The notes beneath the pieces are model-generated. The model was not told the origin of the DNA. It ran no database searches and saw nothing but the letters and a program-made list of their open reading frames with translations. DNA of 56,508 bases from Dehalococcoidia bacterium. Lineage in GTDB: Bacteria > Chloroflexota > Dehalococcoidia > Lucifugimonadales > Lucifugimonadaceae. Below, in pieces: positions 26,761 through 36,055 of the stretch (the stretch's first letter is position 1; each line of letters begins with the position of its first letter). The DNA lies in NCBI GenBank assembly GCA_029936155.1, contig JAPYUK010000011.1, forward strand, positions 1-56,508. The letters are read 5' to 3'. The position numbers and the translations under genes were made by a program.

Positions 26761-28269
26761 TTAGTCGTTGGAATTTTCCGCAACTGCCGATCGTGCCATG
26801 ATCGGCGGTCGAGCGTAACCAGTAACGGTCGGAAGCTGAGATTCTCCGGTAAGGAAAATATCGATCTGCCGTGCTGCTCGTCGACCGCTGGCGATTGCGT
26901 GTACAACCAGTGACTGACCGCGCTGCATGTCCCCACAGGCGAACACTTTGTCCAGATTGGTACGCATTCTGCCGTCGGCTGCCACGTTTCCACGCGGGTC
27001 GTAGTCGACGCCGAGAGAATCGAGTAATCCATTATGCTGTGGGTGCAGGAAGCCCATTGCAAGGAACACAGCCTCGGCCTTAATTTCGAACTCGCTACCC
27101 GGAACTTTATTCATGTTGAACTGGCCGGTCTCTTCATCCTTGACCCACTCGACGCGTGCGCATTCCAGACGTGTCAGATTTCCGTCATCGTCACCCACAA
27201 ATCGCTTTGTAAGGACATTGAAGTCCCTGTCGCCGCCTTCCTCGTGCGCACTTGATGTACGGAAGATGGTCGGCCACTGCGGCCACGGGTTGGTGTCGAT
27301 TCGAGACTCCGACGGTCGAGGTAAAATCTCCATCTGAACGATATTGCCTGCGCCCTGACGATGAGATGTCCCGAGGCAGTCGGCTCCAGTGTCACCGCCG
27401 CCGATGATCACAACATTCTTGTTCACCACATCTATGTTTTCTTCTGGCGGGAACTCTTGACCCTTCAGTTTGCGGTTCTGCTGAGTGAGGAGCTCCATAG
27501 CGAAGTAGATACCCTTGAGGTCACGCCCCTCTACCGGAAGATCACGTGGAACCGTTGATCCACCCGAAAGACAGATAGCGTCGTAGCGTTCGAGCAGCTG
27601 CTCATGTGTGACATCGACACCAACGTCGGTGCTCACACGGAACCTGACGCCCTCGCCTCTAAGTTGGTTCACACGTCGTTCAACAACGCTCTTCTCAAGC
27701 TTGAACTCGGGAATACCAAGTGCCAAAAGCCCACCGATCTGTTCGTTGCGTTCGTATACCGTCACGGTGTGACCGGCGCGTGCCAGCTGCTGGGCGGCGG
27801 CCAAACCCGCAGGACCTGAACCGATTACTGCCACCTTTTTCTGAGTCTTAATAGAAGCTGGTTCAGGCTTGATCCAGCCGTTCTCCCAGGCATGCTCGAC
27901 GATCTGTTTCTCGATCATCTCGATCGTCACGGGATCGGAGTTAACCGAAAGTGTGCAAGAAGCCTCACACGGAGCAGGGCAAATTCGACCGGTGAACTCC
28001 GGGAAGTTGTTCGTGGCGTGCAGACGCTGAATCGCCTCTTCCCAATTGCCGTGATAAATAAAGTCGTTGAAATCAGGAATGAGGTTTCCGAGCGGGCATC
28101 CGCTGTTGCAGAACGGCACGCCGCAATCCATGCAGCGACTGGCCTGACGACGTGCCTCAGACTCGTCCCACTTGAGGTAAACCTCTTGCCAGTCGCCAAC
28201 GCGCTCCGTCTTGTCTCGACGATGCGGAGTTCGGCGTGGGGCCTCCATGAAGCCTGTTACTTTACCCAT
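26761..28269 (-). CDS. gltD: glutamate synthase small subunit
   Basis: I took the ATG at 28269 (502 aa): GAAGGAGTT lies just upstream and the family begins there (MGKVTGFMEAPRRTP). The longer frame upstream is gltB sequence. The N-terminal cysteine clusters CMDCGVPFCNSGC and CPAPCEASC hold iron-sulfur clusters, GSGPAGLAAAQQLARAGHTV is the FAD loop and VVIIGGGDTGADCLG the NADPH loop. The subunit takes electrons from NADPH and passes them to GltB. Its start overlaps the end of gltB by 8 nt, so translation is probably coupled. Confidence 0.95.
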   Translation of the reverse strand: MGKVTGFMEAPRRTPHRRDKTERVGDWQEVYLKWDESEARRQASRCMDCGVPFCNSGCPLGNLIPDFNDFIYHGNWEEAIQRLHATNNFPEFTGRICPAPCEASCTLSVNSDPVTIEMIEKQIVEHAWENGWIKPEPASIKTQKKVAVIGSGPAGLAAAQQLARAGHTVTVYERNEQIGGLLALGIPEFKLEKSVVERRVNQLRGEGVRFRVSTDVGVDVTHEQLLERYDAICLSGGSTVPRDLPVEGRDLKGIYFAMELLTQQNRKLKGQEFPPEENIDVVNKNVVIIGGGDTGADCLGTSHRQGAGNIVQMEILPRPSESRIDTNPWPQWPTIFRTSSAHEEGGDRDFNVLTKRFVGDDDGNLTRLECARVEWVKDEETGQFNMNKVPGSEFEIKAEAVFLAMGFLHPQHNGLLDSLGVDYDPRGNVAADGRMRTNLDKVFACGDMQRGQSLVVHAIASGRRAARQIDIFLTGESQLPTVTGYARPPIMARSAVAENSND

Positions 28270-31200
28270 TGATGCCAACTCCTTCCTTACTACTGTCGTT
28301 CGATTCAAGTGCTGCGGCCCGACCACGAAGAATACGTGCGTAGTCTCTCGGGAATACTTTCTTGAATAGCTTTACCGAGTCGTCCCAATCATCAAGTAGC
28401 TCAGTGCCGAGCTTGCTACCGGTGAACTCGACATGCTTTTCGATCATTCCCTTCAGTTCGGTGTCATCATCCGATCCCGGAACAACGTCCAGCAGATCGG
28501 CGATCGTGTCGTTGAAGTGACCACCAAACGAACCGTCTCGATCGATCACGTAAGCAACACCACCGCTCATGCCAGCACCGAAGTTGCGTCCTGCTGGACC
28601 GAGAACGGCTACCAGACCACCAGTCATGTACTCGCAACCGTGGTCTCCGATTCCCTCAACCACTGCGGTAGCGGCTGAGTTTCGAACAGCGAAGCGTTCG
28701 CCGGCGAGGCCGTTCACGTAAGCCTCTCCGCCGGTCGAGCCGTAGAGAGCGACGTTACCGATAATGATGTTGTCTTGAGCTTCGTATGTGCTATTTTCCG
28801 GCGGGATGATCACCAGACGACCGCCCGAGAGTCCCTTTCCGAAGTAGTCGTTCGCATCACCTTCAACCTTGAAAATGACGCCCTTTACTAACCAAGCCCC
28901 GAAGCTCTGACCGGCAGATCCCTGGAATGTGAATTTGATAGAACCGTCTGGAAGCCCATCCTCTCCCGTCTTCTTGGCGATGACACCACTCAACGTCGCA
29001 CCAACCGTGCGGTTGATGTTGGTAATCGGAAGTGTCGCGACGACCTCGTTTCCATAGTCGATTGCTGGCCGTGCTAGGTCGATCAACTGGTTGTCGAGGG
29101 CCGTGTCCAATCCGTGATCCTGCAGAATCTGCTGGTAAGGATGATCGCTGGGCAGCACTTCAGGCTTCATCAATATCGGCGAAAGATCGAGTGTCTTGGC
29201 CTTCCAGTGGTCGATGTCTTCGCGGGCCCTGAGCTTATCGACTCGGCCGATCATCTCGTTGACTGTACGGAATCCCATTTTCGCCATAAGTTCACGCAGA
29301 CCCTCGGCGAGGAACATGAAGTAGTTCACCACTGCATCTGGCGTTCCCGTGAATTTCTTGCGAAGCTCTGGATCCTGAGTCGCAACACCAACCGAGCAGG
29401 TGTTCAAATGACACTTGCGCAGCATGATGCAGCCCATAGAAATCAGCGCACCGGTTGCGATGCCCCATTCTTCAGCACCTAGCAACGCGCCAACGAGAAC
29501 GTCGAGTGAAGTCTTCATCTGGCCGTCGGTCTGTACTGTGATTCGATCACGCAGCCCATTCGCAACAAGCACTTGTTGAGTCTCAGCAAGTCCAAGTTCC
29601 CAGGGCAGTCCTGCGTGGCGAATCGAGCTGAGCGGCGATGCACCGGTACCACCGGAATCGCCCGAGATTAGAACTACATCACCCTTACCCTTGGCCACTC
29701 CCGCTGCAATGATGCCGACGCCTGCAACAGAAACCAACTTCACGGTTATACGCGAGTCAGGGTTCACGTTTTTGAGGTCGTGAATCAGCTGCGCAAGGTC
29801 CTCAATCGAGTAGATATCGTGGTGCGGCGGAGGTGATATCAACTCCACACCCGGTGTCGTCTTCCTTATATAGGCGATGTAATCCGAGATTTTGCGACCC
29901 GGAATTTCTCCGCCTTCACCCGGCTTTGCACCCTGTGCCATTTTGATCTGAAGATCTTTGGCGTTCGACAGGTAGTTCGTGGTTACACCAAAGCGACCCG
30001 AAGCAACTTGCTTGACCGCGCTTGAACGCGAATCGCCGCTAGCTTCCGGAATGTAGCGCTCGGGATCTTCGCCACCCTCGCCCGTGTTCGAGCGAGCGTT
30101 GATTCTGTTGGTTGCAACTGCAAGCGTCTCATGAGCCTCCCGGCTGATAGATCCAAGCGAAATTGCGCCGGTAGCGAAACGTTCAACGATGTTTTCAGCC
30201 GGCTCCACCTCTTCGAGAGGAATCTCATCATCGAAGATCGGCTCCAGCATGTTGCGGATCGTAATGTGCTCGTTGCCCTCTTCATCGGAGGCCGCTTCGA
30301 ACTGCTTGAACACATTGTGATCGTTTCGCTTGACCGCATCCTGTAGCAGGGCGATCGTGTCCGGGTTCCACATGTGGCGCTCGCCAGTGGCGCGCCAAAA
30401 GTACAGACCACCCAGATCAAGCCTGAGGTTCGACGGGATGTTGTCTGGCGAATAGGCCCGTGAGTGGTTGGCGAGGGCGTCTAATGCGATCTCCTTTGTG
30501 CCGATTCCGCTGATGCGAGAAACGGTCCACGTGAAGTACTCGTCGACAAGCTCCTGTGAAAGCCCAAGTGCTTCAAACACCTGGGCACCGATGTAGCCCT
30601 GAAGGGTCGAAATGCCCATCTTGGCCATCGTCTTGACGACGCCTTCTTCGATCGCCTCACGGAAGTTTTCTTCCGCTTGATCCTGCCCAGGAATTCTTTC
30701 TTCAGCGGTAGGACGCAATCGCAGACCTGCGATGGATTCGAATGCGAGGTACGGGTTGATTGCAGATGCACCATAGCCAAACAACGTTGCAAAGTGATGC
30801 ACTTCTCGCGGCTCACCCGACTCGACAATGATGTCGGCCTGTGCACGGTTGCGTTCTCGAATCAGGTGATGATGAACAGCACTGGTCGCTAGCAGTGAGG
30901 GGATGTACGTGTTTTTGCTATCGACACCACGGTCGGACAGAACAATCAACGTGTAACCGTTATCTATAGCCTGGCTGGCCTGATTGCGGATACGGTCGAG
31001 TGCCTCGTCAAGCGCCTCAGGTCCACCCGATGTCGGGAATAGAGTGGAGATAGTTCGAGCCTTCACGCCATCGACTGTCGAAGCCTTGATCTTCGCCAGT
31101 TCTGAGTTCCTGAGAATCGGGTGGTCGATGCGTAGCGTGCGGCAGTGAAGCGGAGTCGTTTCGAAAATGTTCGGGCGACGTCCAGCCGGTACAGCACGTT

Positions 31201-32905
31201 GAGTAATCAGCTTTTCGCGAATGGCATCAAGCGGCGGGTTCGAAACTTGAGCGAATGCCTGCTTGAAGTAGGCAAACATGTTTTGCGGCTTGTCGGAAAG
31301 AACCGCAAGAGGCGCATCGTTGCCCATCGACCCCTGAGGCTGGTGGCCGGTGATCGCCATCGGGCGGATGAGAATGTGCAGATCTTCGCGAGAGTATCCA
31401 AATGCCATCTGACGGATGACCAGTGTGTCGATGTCGATATCAGGAACACTGGCAGCATCGGGCAGTGAGTCAATGGTAGCGCGATTCTCTTCAAGCCACT
31501 CGCCGTAGGGATTCTGCGCCGCTATGCGCTCAATCACCTCGTCGGGTTCGACGATGCGCTGCTGCTTGAAATCTATGAGGAACATGCGACCCGGCTCAAG
31601 GCGGGAGCGGTACTTGATGCGGTCGGGGTCGATGTTGAGCACACCGACCTCGGAAGCCATCACCAGCAGATTGTCCTTGGTTACCCAGTAGCGGAACGGG
31701 CGCAGACCGTTGCGATCGAGAACTGCACCAACAGCGTCACCATCGGTGAACACGATCATTGCAGGGCCGTCCCACGGCTCCATCACATTGCCGTGGTACT
31801 CGTAGAAATCTTTTACGTTCTGTGGCATCGACTCGTGGCCGTACCACGCTGCCGGCATTAGCATTGCAGCCGTGTGCTCGACTGAACGACCCGTCATGCG
31901 AAGAAGCTCGAAGACGTTGTCGAGTGATGCGGTGTCGGATGCATCATCCGATTCACAGATAGGAGTCAGCTGGTCGATCTTGTCGCCGAAGAACGGAGAA
32001 TCGATCGAGCGCTCACGAGCCTGCATCCAGTTACGGTTTCCGCGAACGGTGTTAATCTCACCGTTGTGAGCAAGCATGCGATACGGGTGGGCGAGTTTCC
32101 AGGAACCAAGCGTGTTGGTCGAGAAGCGAGAGTGAACCAGCCCAAAAGTACTGATCATGCTTTCGTCGGCGAGATCGTCATAGAACTTGCCGAGCTGGTC
32201 AACCAGAAGCATTCCCTTGTAGATCATCGTGCGTGATGACCATGAGCAAACGTAGAACTCTCGCAAGAGCGTCTTGTGGGTCTCGAGATCAGACTCGCCA
32301 CCAACGAAATTCTTCTCGGTTGACTTGCGAGCCAAATACAGAGCACGTTCGAGGTCGTCGTCTTCGACGCCGTCTGGTGCAGCGACAAATAGCTGGGCGA
32401 TCTTGGGCATGATTGAGCGAGCGGTGATGCCAATCGCGTCTGGATTGACCGGCACATCACGCCAGCCAAGAACCTTCATTTCGTTGTCGGTAGCCGATTT
32501 TTCCAGCGCTGCCCTTGCGGCGGCGTTTAGGCCGTCTTCAACTGGGAGGAAGCACATCGCAACGCCGTATCGACGTTCGTTAGGAAGCTCAATACCTTCT
32601 TCGGAAGCAACCTTGCGCATGAACGCATCCGGCATCTGAATCGTGATACCTGCGCCGTCTCCGGTCAGCGGATCTGCCCCAGCAGCTCCGCGGTGCCCCA
32701 GATTCACCAACACCTCAAGTGCCTGGTCGATGATCTCGTGGGACCTCTCTCCGGTAATGTTGGCCACCATGCCAACACCACAGGCGTCTCGTTCCAGCTC
32801 TGGAACGTACAGGCCGTGCTCGGCGATATTAGTGAAATCGGGTAGCTTGAATTCAGGCTGCGACTCACCACTGTGCGATTCGAAAGTATTCCGTACTTCG
32901 GTCAT
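28262..32905 (-). CDS. gltB: glutamate synthase large subunit
   Basis: The ATG at 32905 is preceded by AGGAGA at a 4-nt distance, which favours it over the start 14 codons upstream; the protein is 1547 aa. The mature enzyme begins at C42 (ACGVGMV) after a 41-residue propeptide, and this cysteine is the glutaminase nucleophile. The FMN domain holds GDSGGTGASPLSSIRHAG and the three cysteines of CIMLRKCHLNTC for the 3Fe-4S cluster. The C-terminal GXGXG domain follows (SAGQSFGAWLVKGV). It makes two glutamates from glutamine and 2-oxoglutarate. It lies 65 nt after glnA and overlaps gltD. Confidence 0.96.
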   Translation of the reverse strand: MTEVRNTFESHSGESQPEFKLPDFTNIAEHGLYVPELERDACGVGMVANITGERSHEIIDQALEVLVNLGHRGAAGADPLTGDGAGITIQMPDAFMRKVASEEGIELPNERRYGVAMCFLPVEDGLNAAARAALEKSATDNEMKVLGWRDVPVNPDAIGITARSIMPKIAQLFVAAPDGVEDDDLERALYLARKSTEKNFVGGESDLETHKTLLREFYVCSWSSRTMIYKGMLLVDQLGKFYDDLADESMISTFGLVHSRFSTNTLGSWKLAHPYRMLAHNGEINTVRGNRNWMQARERSIDSPFFGDKIDQLTPICESDDASDTASLDNVFELLRMTGRSVEHTAAMLMPAAWYGHESMPQNVKDFYEYHGNVMEPWDGPAMIVFTDGDAVGAVLDRNGLRPFRYWVTKDNLLVMASEVGVLNIDPDRIKYRSRLEPGRMFLIDFKQQRIVEPDEVIERIAAQNPYGEWLEENRATIDSLPDAASVPDIDIDTLVIRQMAFGYSREDLHILIRPMAITGHQPQGSMGNDAPLAVLSDKPQNMFAYFKQAFAQVSNPPLDAIREKLITQRAVPAGRRPNIFETTPLHCRTLRIDHPILRNSELAKIKASTVDGVKARTISTLFPTSGGPEALDEALDRIRNQASQAIDNGYTLIVLSDRGVDSKNTYIPSLLATSAVHHHLIRERNRAQADIIVESGEPREVHHFATLFGYGASAINPYLAFESIAGLRLRPTAEERIPGQDQAEENFREAIEEGVVKTMAKMGISTLQGYIGAQVFEALGLSQELVDEYFTWTVSRISGIGTKEIALDALANHSRAYSPDNIPSNLRLDLGGLYFWRATGERHMWNPDTIALLQDAVKRNDHNVFKQFEAASDEEGNEHITIRNMLEPIFDDEIPLEEVEPAENIVERFATGAISLGSISREAHETLAVATNRINARSNTGEGGEDPERYIPEASGDSRSSAVKQVASGRFGVTTNYLSNAKDLQIKMAQGAKPGEGGEIPGRKISDYIAYIRKTTPGVELISPPPHHDIYSIEDLAQLIHDLKNVNPDSRITVKLVSVAGVGIIAAGVAKGKGDVVLISGDSGGTGASPLSSIRHAGLPWELGLAETQQVLVANGLRDRITVQTDGQMKTSLDVLVGALLGAEEWGIATGALISMGCIMLRKCHLNTCSVGVATQDPELRKKFTGTPDAVVNYFMFLAEGLRELMAKMGFRTVNEMIGRVDKLRAREDIDHWKAKTLDLSPILMKPEVLPSDHPYQQILQDHGLDTALDNQLIDLARPAIDYGNEVVATLPITNINRTVGATLSGVIAKKTGEDGLPDGSIKFTFQGSAGQSFGAWLVKGVIFKVEGDANDYFGKGLSGGRLVIIPPENSTYEAQDNIIIGNVALYGSTGGEAYVNGLAGERFAVRNSAATAVVEGIGDHGCEYMTGGLVAVLGPAGRNFGAGMSGGVAYVIDRDGSFGGHFNDTIADLLDVVPGSDDDTELKGMIEKHVEFTGSKLGTELLDDWDDSVKLFKKVFPRDYARILRGRAAALESNDSSKEGVGING

Positions 32906-32970
32906 GTCTCTCCTAGCACCAAGATCAGGCCGCGTGCCTGCAAACATCGTGATCCGTTTGGTCAGATGGT

Positions 32971-34335
32971 TTACAGGTGACGGTATCTTGCAAGTTCATA
33001 GTCGGTAACAGTGTTGCTGAACTCCTGCCACTCGAGCCGCTTGTTTGCGAGGAAATTCGCCATCACGGTTGATCCGAGAGTTTTTTCTAGAAGCTCGCTT
33101 TTCTCCGCAAGTCGAATAGCTTCATCAAGCGTTCGAGGCAGTCGCGCAACTCCGTGCTCGCTCAGCTCAGAGTCTGACATTGTAAAGACGTCATCTTCGA
33201 GCGGTTCGGGCAAGGGCATCTGCTTTTCGATGCCATCAAGGCCCGCGGCAAGCAGTACCGAGAATAGTAAATAAGGGTTGGCTGCGGGATCGGGCGCACG
33301 GTATTCAATCCGTACGCTCTCCTCACGGCCGGGGCGGTAAGACGGAACCCGAATCAGGTCTCCGAAATTGCCCGTCGTCCACGAAGCGAATATCGGCGCC
33401 TCGAGACCGGGAAGCAGTCGCTTATAGGAGTTGATCCACTGGTTGGTCACTACACAGATGTCGGCCGCGTGACGCATGAGACCGGCGATGAACTGCCTTC
33501 CGGTCTCGGAAATGTTCATGTCATCATCGGCTTCAAAGAACGCGTTGTCGTCGCCTTTGAACAGCGACATGTGGGTGTGCATTCCCGATCCGTGGCGATC
33601 GCCAAACGGTCTCGGCATGAACGTGGCGTAGGCTCCAGCGGGAGCGGCAAGTTCTTTTGCGACCACTTTGAAAGTGATGATCGAGTCGGCCATCGTCAGC
33701 GCATTCGTGTGGCGCAGGTCGATCTCGTGTTGGCCGTCACCAACTTCGTGGTGACTGTGTTTTACCGGAATGCCCATCTTTTCGAGCGTTAGAACCGTGT
33801 CGCGGCGCAACTCGGCACCGGTTCCGTCTACCGATGTCTGATCGAAGTAGCCACTTCGGTCTAAACGGCCATTCTCGCCAGCTTCGCCTATATCGTAGTA
33901 GTACTCGATCTCGGGAGCGACGTAGAACGTTAGGCCCATCTCTGAGGCGCGTGAGATATTGCGCCGAAGAACTTGTCGACCATCGGCCACTGATGGCTCG
34001 CCGTCAGGAGTCTCGATATCGCAGAACATTCTGGCAACGGCGTTTTGGCTCGGGCGCCACGGCAGTACCTGAAATGTCGACGGGTCGGGCATTGCGACCA
34101 TGTCGGACTCGTCGGCTCGGGTCAACCCTTCGATAGATGCGCCATCGAAACTGGCACCGTTACGCATCACACCTTCAAGCTCGTCGATGGTGATGGCAAA
34201 GCCTTTGAGGATGCCCAGAATATCGGTGAACCAGAGTCGAATGAACTTAACATCGTGCTCGCGCGCCGAGAACAAGACGTATTTAATCGCCTCTTCATCC
34301 ATTCTCTGTCGCGGGTTTTCAGCTGTTGAAGTCAT
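32971..34335 (-). CDS. glnA: glutamine synthetase type I, alpha-like
   Basis: A protein of 454 aa. It has the beta-grasp start (VKFIRLWFTDILGILKGFAI), FDGASIEGL, the glutamate and metal site APEIEYYY, the ammonia/ATP stretch GDGQHEIDLRHTNALTMAD, and FMPRPFGDRHGSGMHTHMSL. It lacks the NLYDLP adenylylation site, and its length fits GS I-alpha, so control is more likely by feedback and by the regulator next door. It makes glutamine from glutamate, ammonia and ATP. It is first in a run with gltB, gltD and nadE and has its own good promoter. Confidence 0.96.
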   Translation of the reverse strand: MTSTAENPRQRMDEEAIKYVLFSAREHDVKFIRLWFTDILGILKGFAITIDELEGVMRNGASFDGASIEGLTRADESDMVAMPDPSTFQVLPWRPSQNAVARMFCDIETPDGEPSVADGRQVLRRNISRASEMGLTFYVAPEIEYYYDIGEAGENGRLDRSGYFDQTSVDGTGAELRRDTVLTLEKMGIPVKHSHHEVGDGQHEIDLRHTNALTMADSIITFKVVAKELAAPAGAYATFMPRPFGDRHGSGMHTHMSLFKGDDNAFFEADDDMNISETGRQFIAGLMRHAADICVVTNQWINSYKRLLPGLEAPIFASWTTGNFGDLIRVPSYRPGREESVRIEYRAPDPAANPYLLFSVLLAAGLDGIEKQMPLPEPLEDDVFTMSDSELSEHGVARLPRTLDEAIRLAEKSELLEKTLGSTVMANFLANKRLEWQEFSNTVTDYELARYRHL

Positions 34336-34407
34336 GATTTAAACGTACTGGCCAGTTGATCAATTCAGCCTCTTCAATCGACCGACTAAAAAATTGGCCG
34401 AAGGTTG

Positions 34408-34436
34408 AGTATTGAAAAATGTTTCGAGCTTGTCAA
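34408..34436 (-). promoter_or_regulatory. sigma-70-like promoter of glnA-gltBD-nadE
   Basis: Read on the minus strand, TTGACA (34431-34436) and AATACT (34408-34413) are 17 bp apart, 73 nt upstream of the glnA ATG. The -35 is a perfect consensus match. It falls between the regulator gene and glnA, so the nitrogen operon can be transcribed apart from the regulator. Confidence 0.6.
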
Positions 34437-34528
34437 TTAACACCGGATGATAATGAAGGCTGATCGGACTCAAAACGCAGGGCTATTTATAGTGCTCCCG
34501 CACGCGAGACATGCACGCGCTACATGTT

Positions 34529-34545
34529 AACAATTTGAAACAATT
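34529..34545. promoter_or_regulatory. candidate regulator binding site (10-bp-spaced direct repeat)
   Basis: AACAATT occurs twice, at 34529-34535 and 34539-34545, with starts 10 bp apart, one helical turn, as OmpR-type dimers bind. The stretch TTAAC-N5-GAAAC within it loosely recalls the actinobacterial GlnR box (GTNAC-N6-GAAAC) but with one mismatch and one base less spacing. It lies about 95 bp upstream of the glnA -35. Confidence 0.35.
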
Positions 34546-34555
34546 CACCTGCTAT

Positions 34556-35236
34556 CTACTGGGCCGAACCTCCCGGTGTGCGGAACCGATATCCGACGTT
34601 CCATTGCGTTTCGATGAAGTGATAAGAGACATCGTCGATCTTGCTTCGTAGACGCCGAACATGCACATCGACTGTTCTGGTTCCGCCAAAGTAGTCATAC
34701 TCCCACACGCTTCTGAGCAACGCTTCACGACTGAAGACTCGGCCCGGATTCGACGCCAGATACTTCAGCAGTTCGTATTCTTTATAGGTGAGATCGACCT
34801 TGCGGCCTTTCAGCGTCACCTCGTATCGATCACAATCGATCACGAGTTCGCCGTGAACGATCATGTTCTCTTCCTCAGCAGGTGCCTGCCTCGACATTGC
34901 CAGATTCAGCCGTATACTGACCTCTTCTGGACTACAAGGCAGGAAACAGACCTCTATCTCTTCCCGCTCCGCACTGATCCCGTCTAAGGCGGTGACCGGT
35001 AAAATTACTACTACCGGAACCCCGGCATCGGCTGCCGCATGAACGATCCCAGACGGTCCCGCTAGGCCTGTACCCGGGCCCCAAACAAGAGCGCCTTCAA
35101 CGCTAGATGCCAGCTCATCCTTACGCGTATCGGCAGTAAATGGCATCAATTTGAGAGAAGAGTCAAGCGCGCCGATACCCGCCGCAAGGCGTTCAGATTC
35201 GGAATCGGAAAACCCCAGAAGGGCTATTGAACTCAC
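34556..35236 (-). CDS. orphan OmpR-type regulator with degenerate receiver, GlnR-like
   Basis: From a GTG at 35236 the protein has 226 aa. GTG at 35266 or a start at 35347 are alternatives, and none has a clear ribosome site. Residues 1-120 resemble a receiver fold but lack the phosphorylation aspartate (GALVWGPGTG where an Asp would sit) and the conserved Lys. The C-terminal winged helix (about 130-222) is typical OmpR: DLTYKEYELLKYLASNPGRVFSREALL, then TVDVHVRRLRSKI. There is no histidine kinase nearby. An unphosphorylated regulator beside glnA matches GlnR of Actinobacteria, the nitrogen regulator. The target is inferred from position. Confidence 0.78.
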   Translation of the reverse strand: MSSIALLGFSDSESERLAAGIGALDSSLKLMPFTADTRKDELASSVEGALVWGPGTGLAGPSGIVHAAADAGVPVVVILPVTALDGISAEREEIEVCFLPCSPEEVSIRLNLAMSRQAPAEEENMIVHGELVIDCDRYEVTLKGRKVDLTYKEYELLKYLASNPGRVFSREALLRSVWEYDYFGGTRTVDVHVRRLRSKIDDVSYHFIETQWNVGYRFRTPGGSAQ

Positions 35237-35362
35237 TTGGTTGAACTCACAAATGATAGTTTGCACGTGAAAACTATTTAAACGTTGTACCGGCTCACGT
35301 TCGCACGCGCGGCTCGTTACTTGACACCGGACGTACCGGCGAAGCAACCTAGGATATTAGTT

Positions 35363-35378
35363 TGTGGTGAATTTCACA
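35363..35378. promoter_or_regulatory. CRP/FNR-like palindrome
   Basis: TGTGG-TGAATT-TCACA matches the CRP half sites TGTGA-N6-TCACA at 9 of 10 positions. It lies in the divergent region between the GlnR-like gene and rpsL, about 60 bp upstream of the rpsL -35 and 127 bp before the regulator GTG. No CRP gene is in the window, so the binder is unknown. Confidence 0.35.
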
Positions 35379-35438
35379 AGTTATGAAAATTATCGGCGCG
35401 GTGCCATGTCGAAATTCGTTAAAAGGTGTTAATTCTCG

Positions 35439-35468
35439 TTGACTTGCTCACATAGTCATTCGTATACT
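35439..35468 (+). promoter_or_regulatory. sigma-70-like promoter of the rpsL operon
   Basis: TTGACT (35439-35444) and TATACT (35463-35468) are separated by 18 bp, about 66 nt before rpsL. Both hexamers are 5/6 matches. It is the only good promoter seen ahead of the 21-kb ribosomal block. Confidence 0.65.
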
Positions 35469-35534
35469 TACCCTTCGTGGCCTGATCAATATCGATTGGG
35501 CTCACCTTCTTGTGACCTTTTTCTGGACTGAATA

Positions 35535-35948
35535 TTGCCCACGGTTAACCAACTGGTGCGTAAAGCACGTAAGAAGAAACGGCGTAAGCCGAAGACGCCC
35601 GCGCTTCGCGTTGCATTCAACTCATTCTCGAGTCAGCAGGTAGAGCTGAAAAAGGGAAGCCCGCAAAAACGCGGTGTTTGCCTTCAGGTTCGAACTGTCA
35701 CCCCGAAGAAGCCGAACTCGGCGCTTCGTAAAGTCGCACGTGTGCGACTCAGCAATGGCATGGAAGTAACTGCTTACATTCCGGGCGAAGGTCACAACTT
35801 ACAGGAACACTCGGTCGTCCTTATAAGAGGCGGCAAGGTTCCAGATCTTCCTGGTGTTCGGTACCACATTGTTCGTGGCACGCTCGACACATCAGGTGTT
35901 GAAGATCGAAAACGTGGCCGCAGCAAGTACGGCACATCGAAGAGCTAA
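35535..35948 (+). CDS. rpsL: 30S ribosomal protein S12
   Basis: A protein of 137 aa starting at TTG ([22 protein letters not shown]). The decoding-site loop [17 protein letters not shown] is intact, with lysines at the positions where streptomycin-resistance changes arise, and [13 protein letters not shown] holds the Asp that is often methylthiolated. S12 checks codon-anticodon fit in the A site. It opens the str cluster with rpsG and fusA. The TTG has no strong Shine-Dalgarno sequence. Confidence 0.97.
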   Translation: MPTVNQLVRKARKKKRRKPKTPALRVAFNSFSSQQVELKKGSPQKRGVCLQVRTVTPKKPNSALRKVARVRLSNGMEVTAYIPGEGHNLQEHSVVLIRGGKVPDLPGVRYHIVRGTLDTSGVEDRKRGRSKYGTSKS

Positions 35949-35974
35949 TTACTAAAAATTTCTGTCAAAAACGA

Positions 35975-36001
35975 CCGCCTGTCTCGTAATAGAGTAGGCG
36001 G
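35975..36001 (+). promoter_or_regulatory. hairpin in the rpsL-rpsG gap
   Basis: CCGCCT and AGGCGG pair around an inner CTC/GAG stem, giving a stable hairpin followed by CTTAGTTTG. There is no real T-tract, so it is at best an attenuator. In E. coli the same intercistronic gap carries the S7 autoregulatory site; whether this hairpin serves that role is unknown. Confidence 0.4.
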
Positions 36002-36055
36002 CTTAGTTTGCCAGAGACATTATTCGAATAAACGAACGAAAACGAAGGTATAGAC

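Noticed and set aside
28270-28326. Longer gltD start at 28326
   Set aside because: The ATG at 28269 has GGAG just upstream and matches the family N-terminus; the extra codons are gltB sequence.
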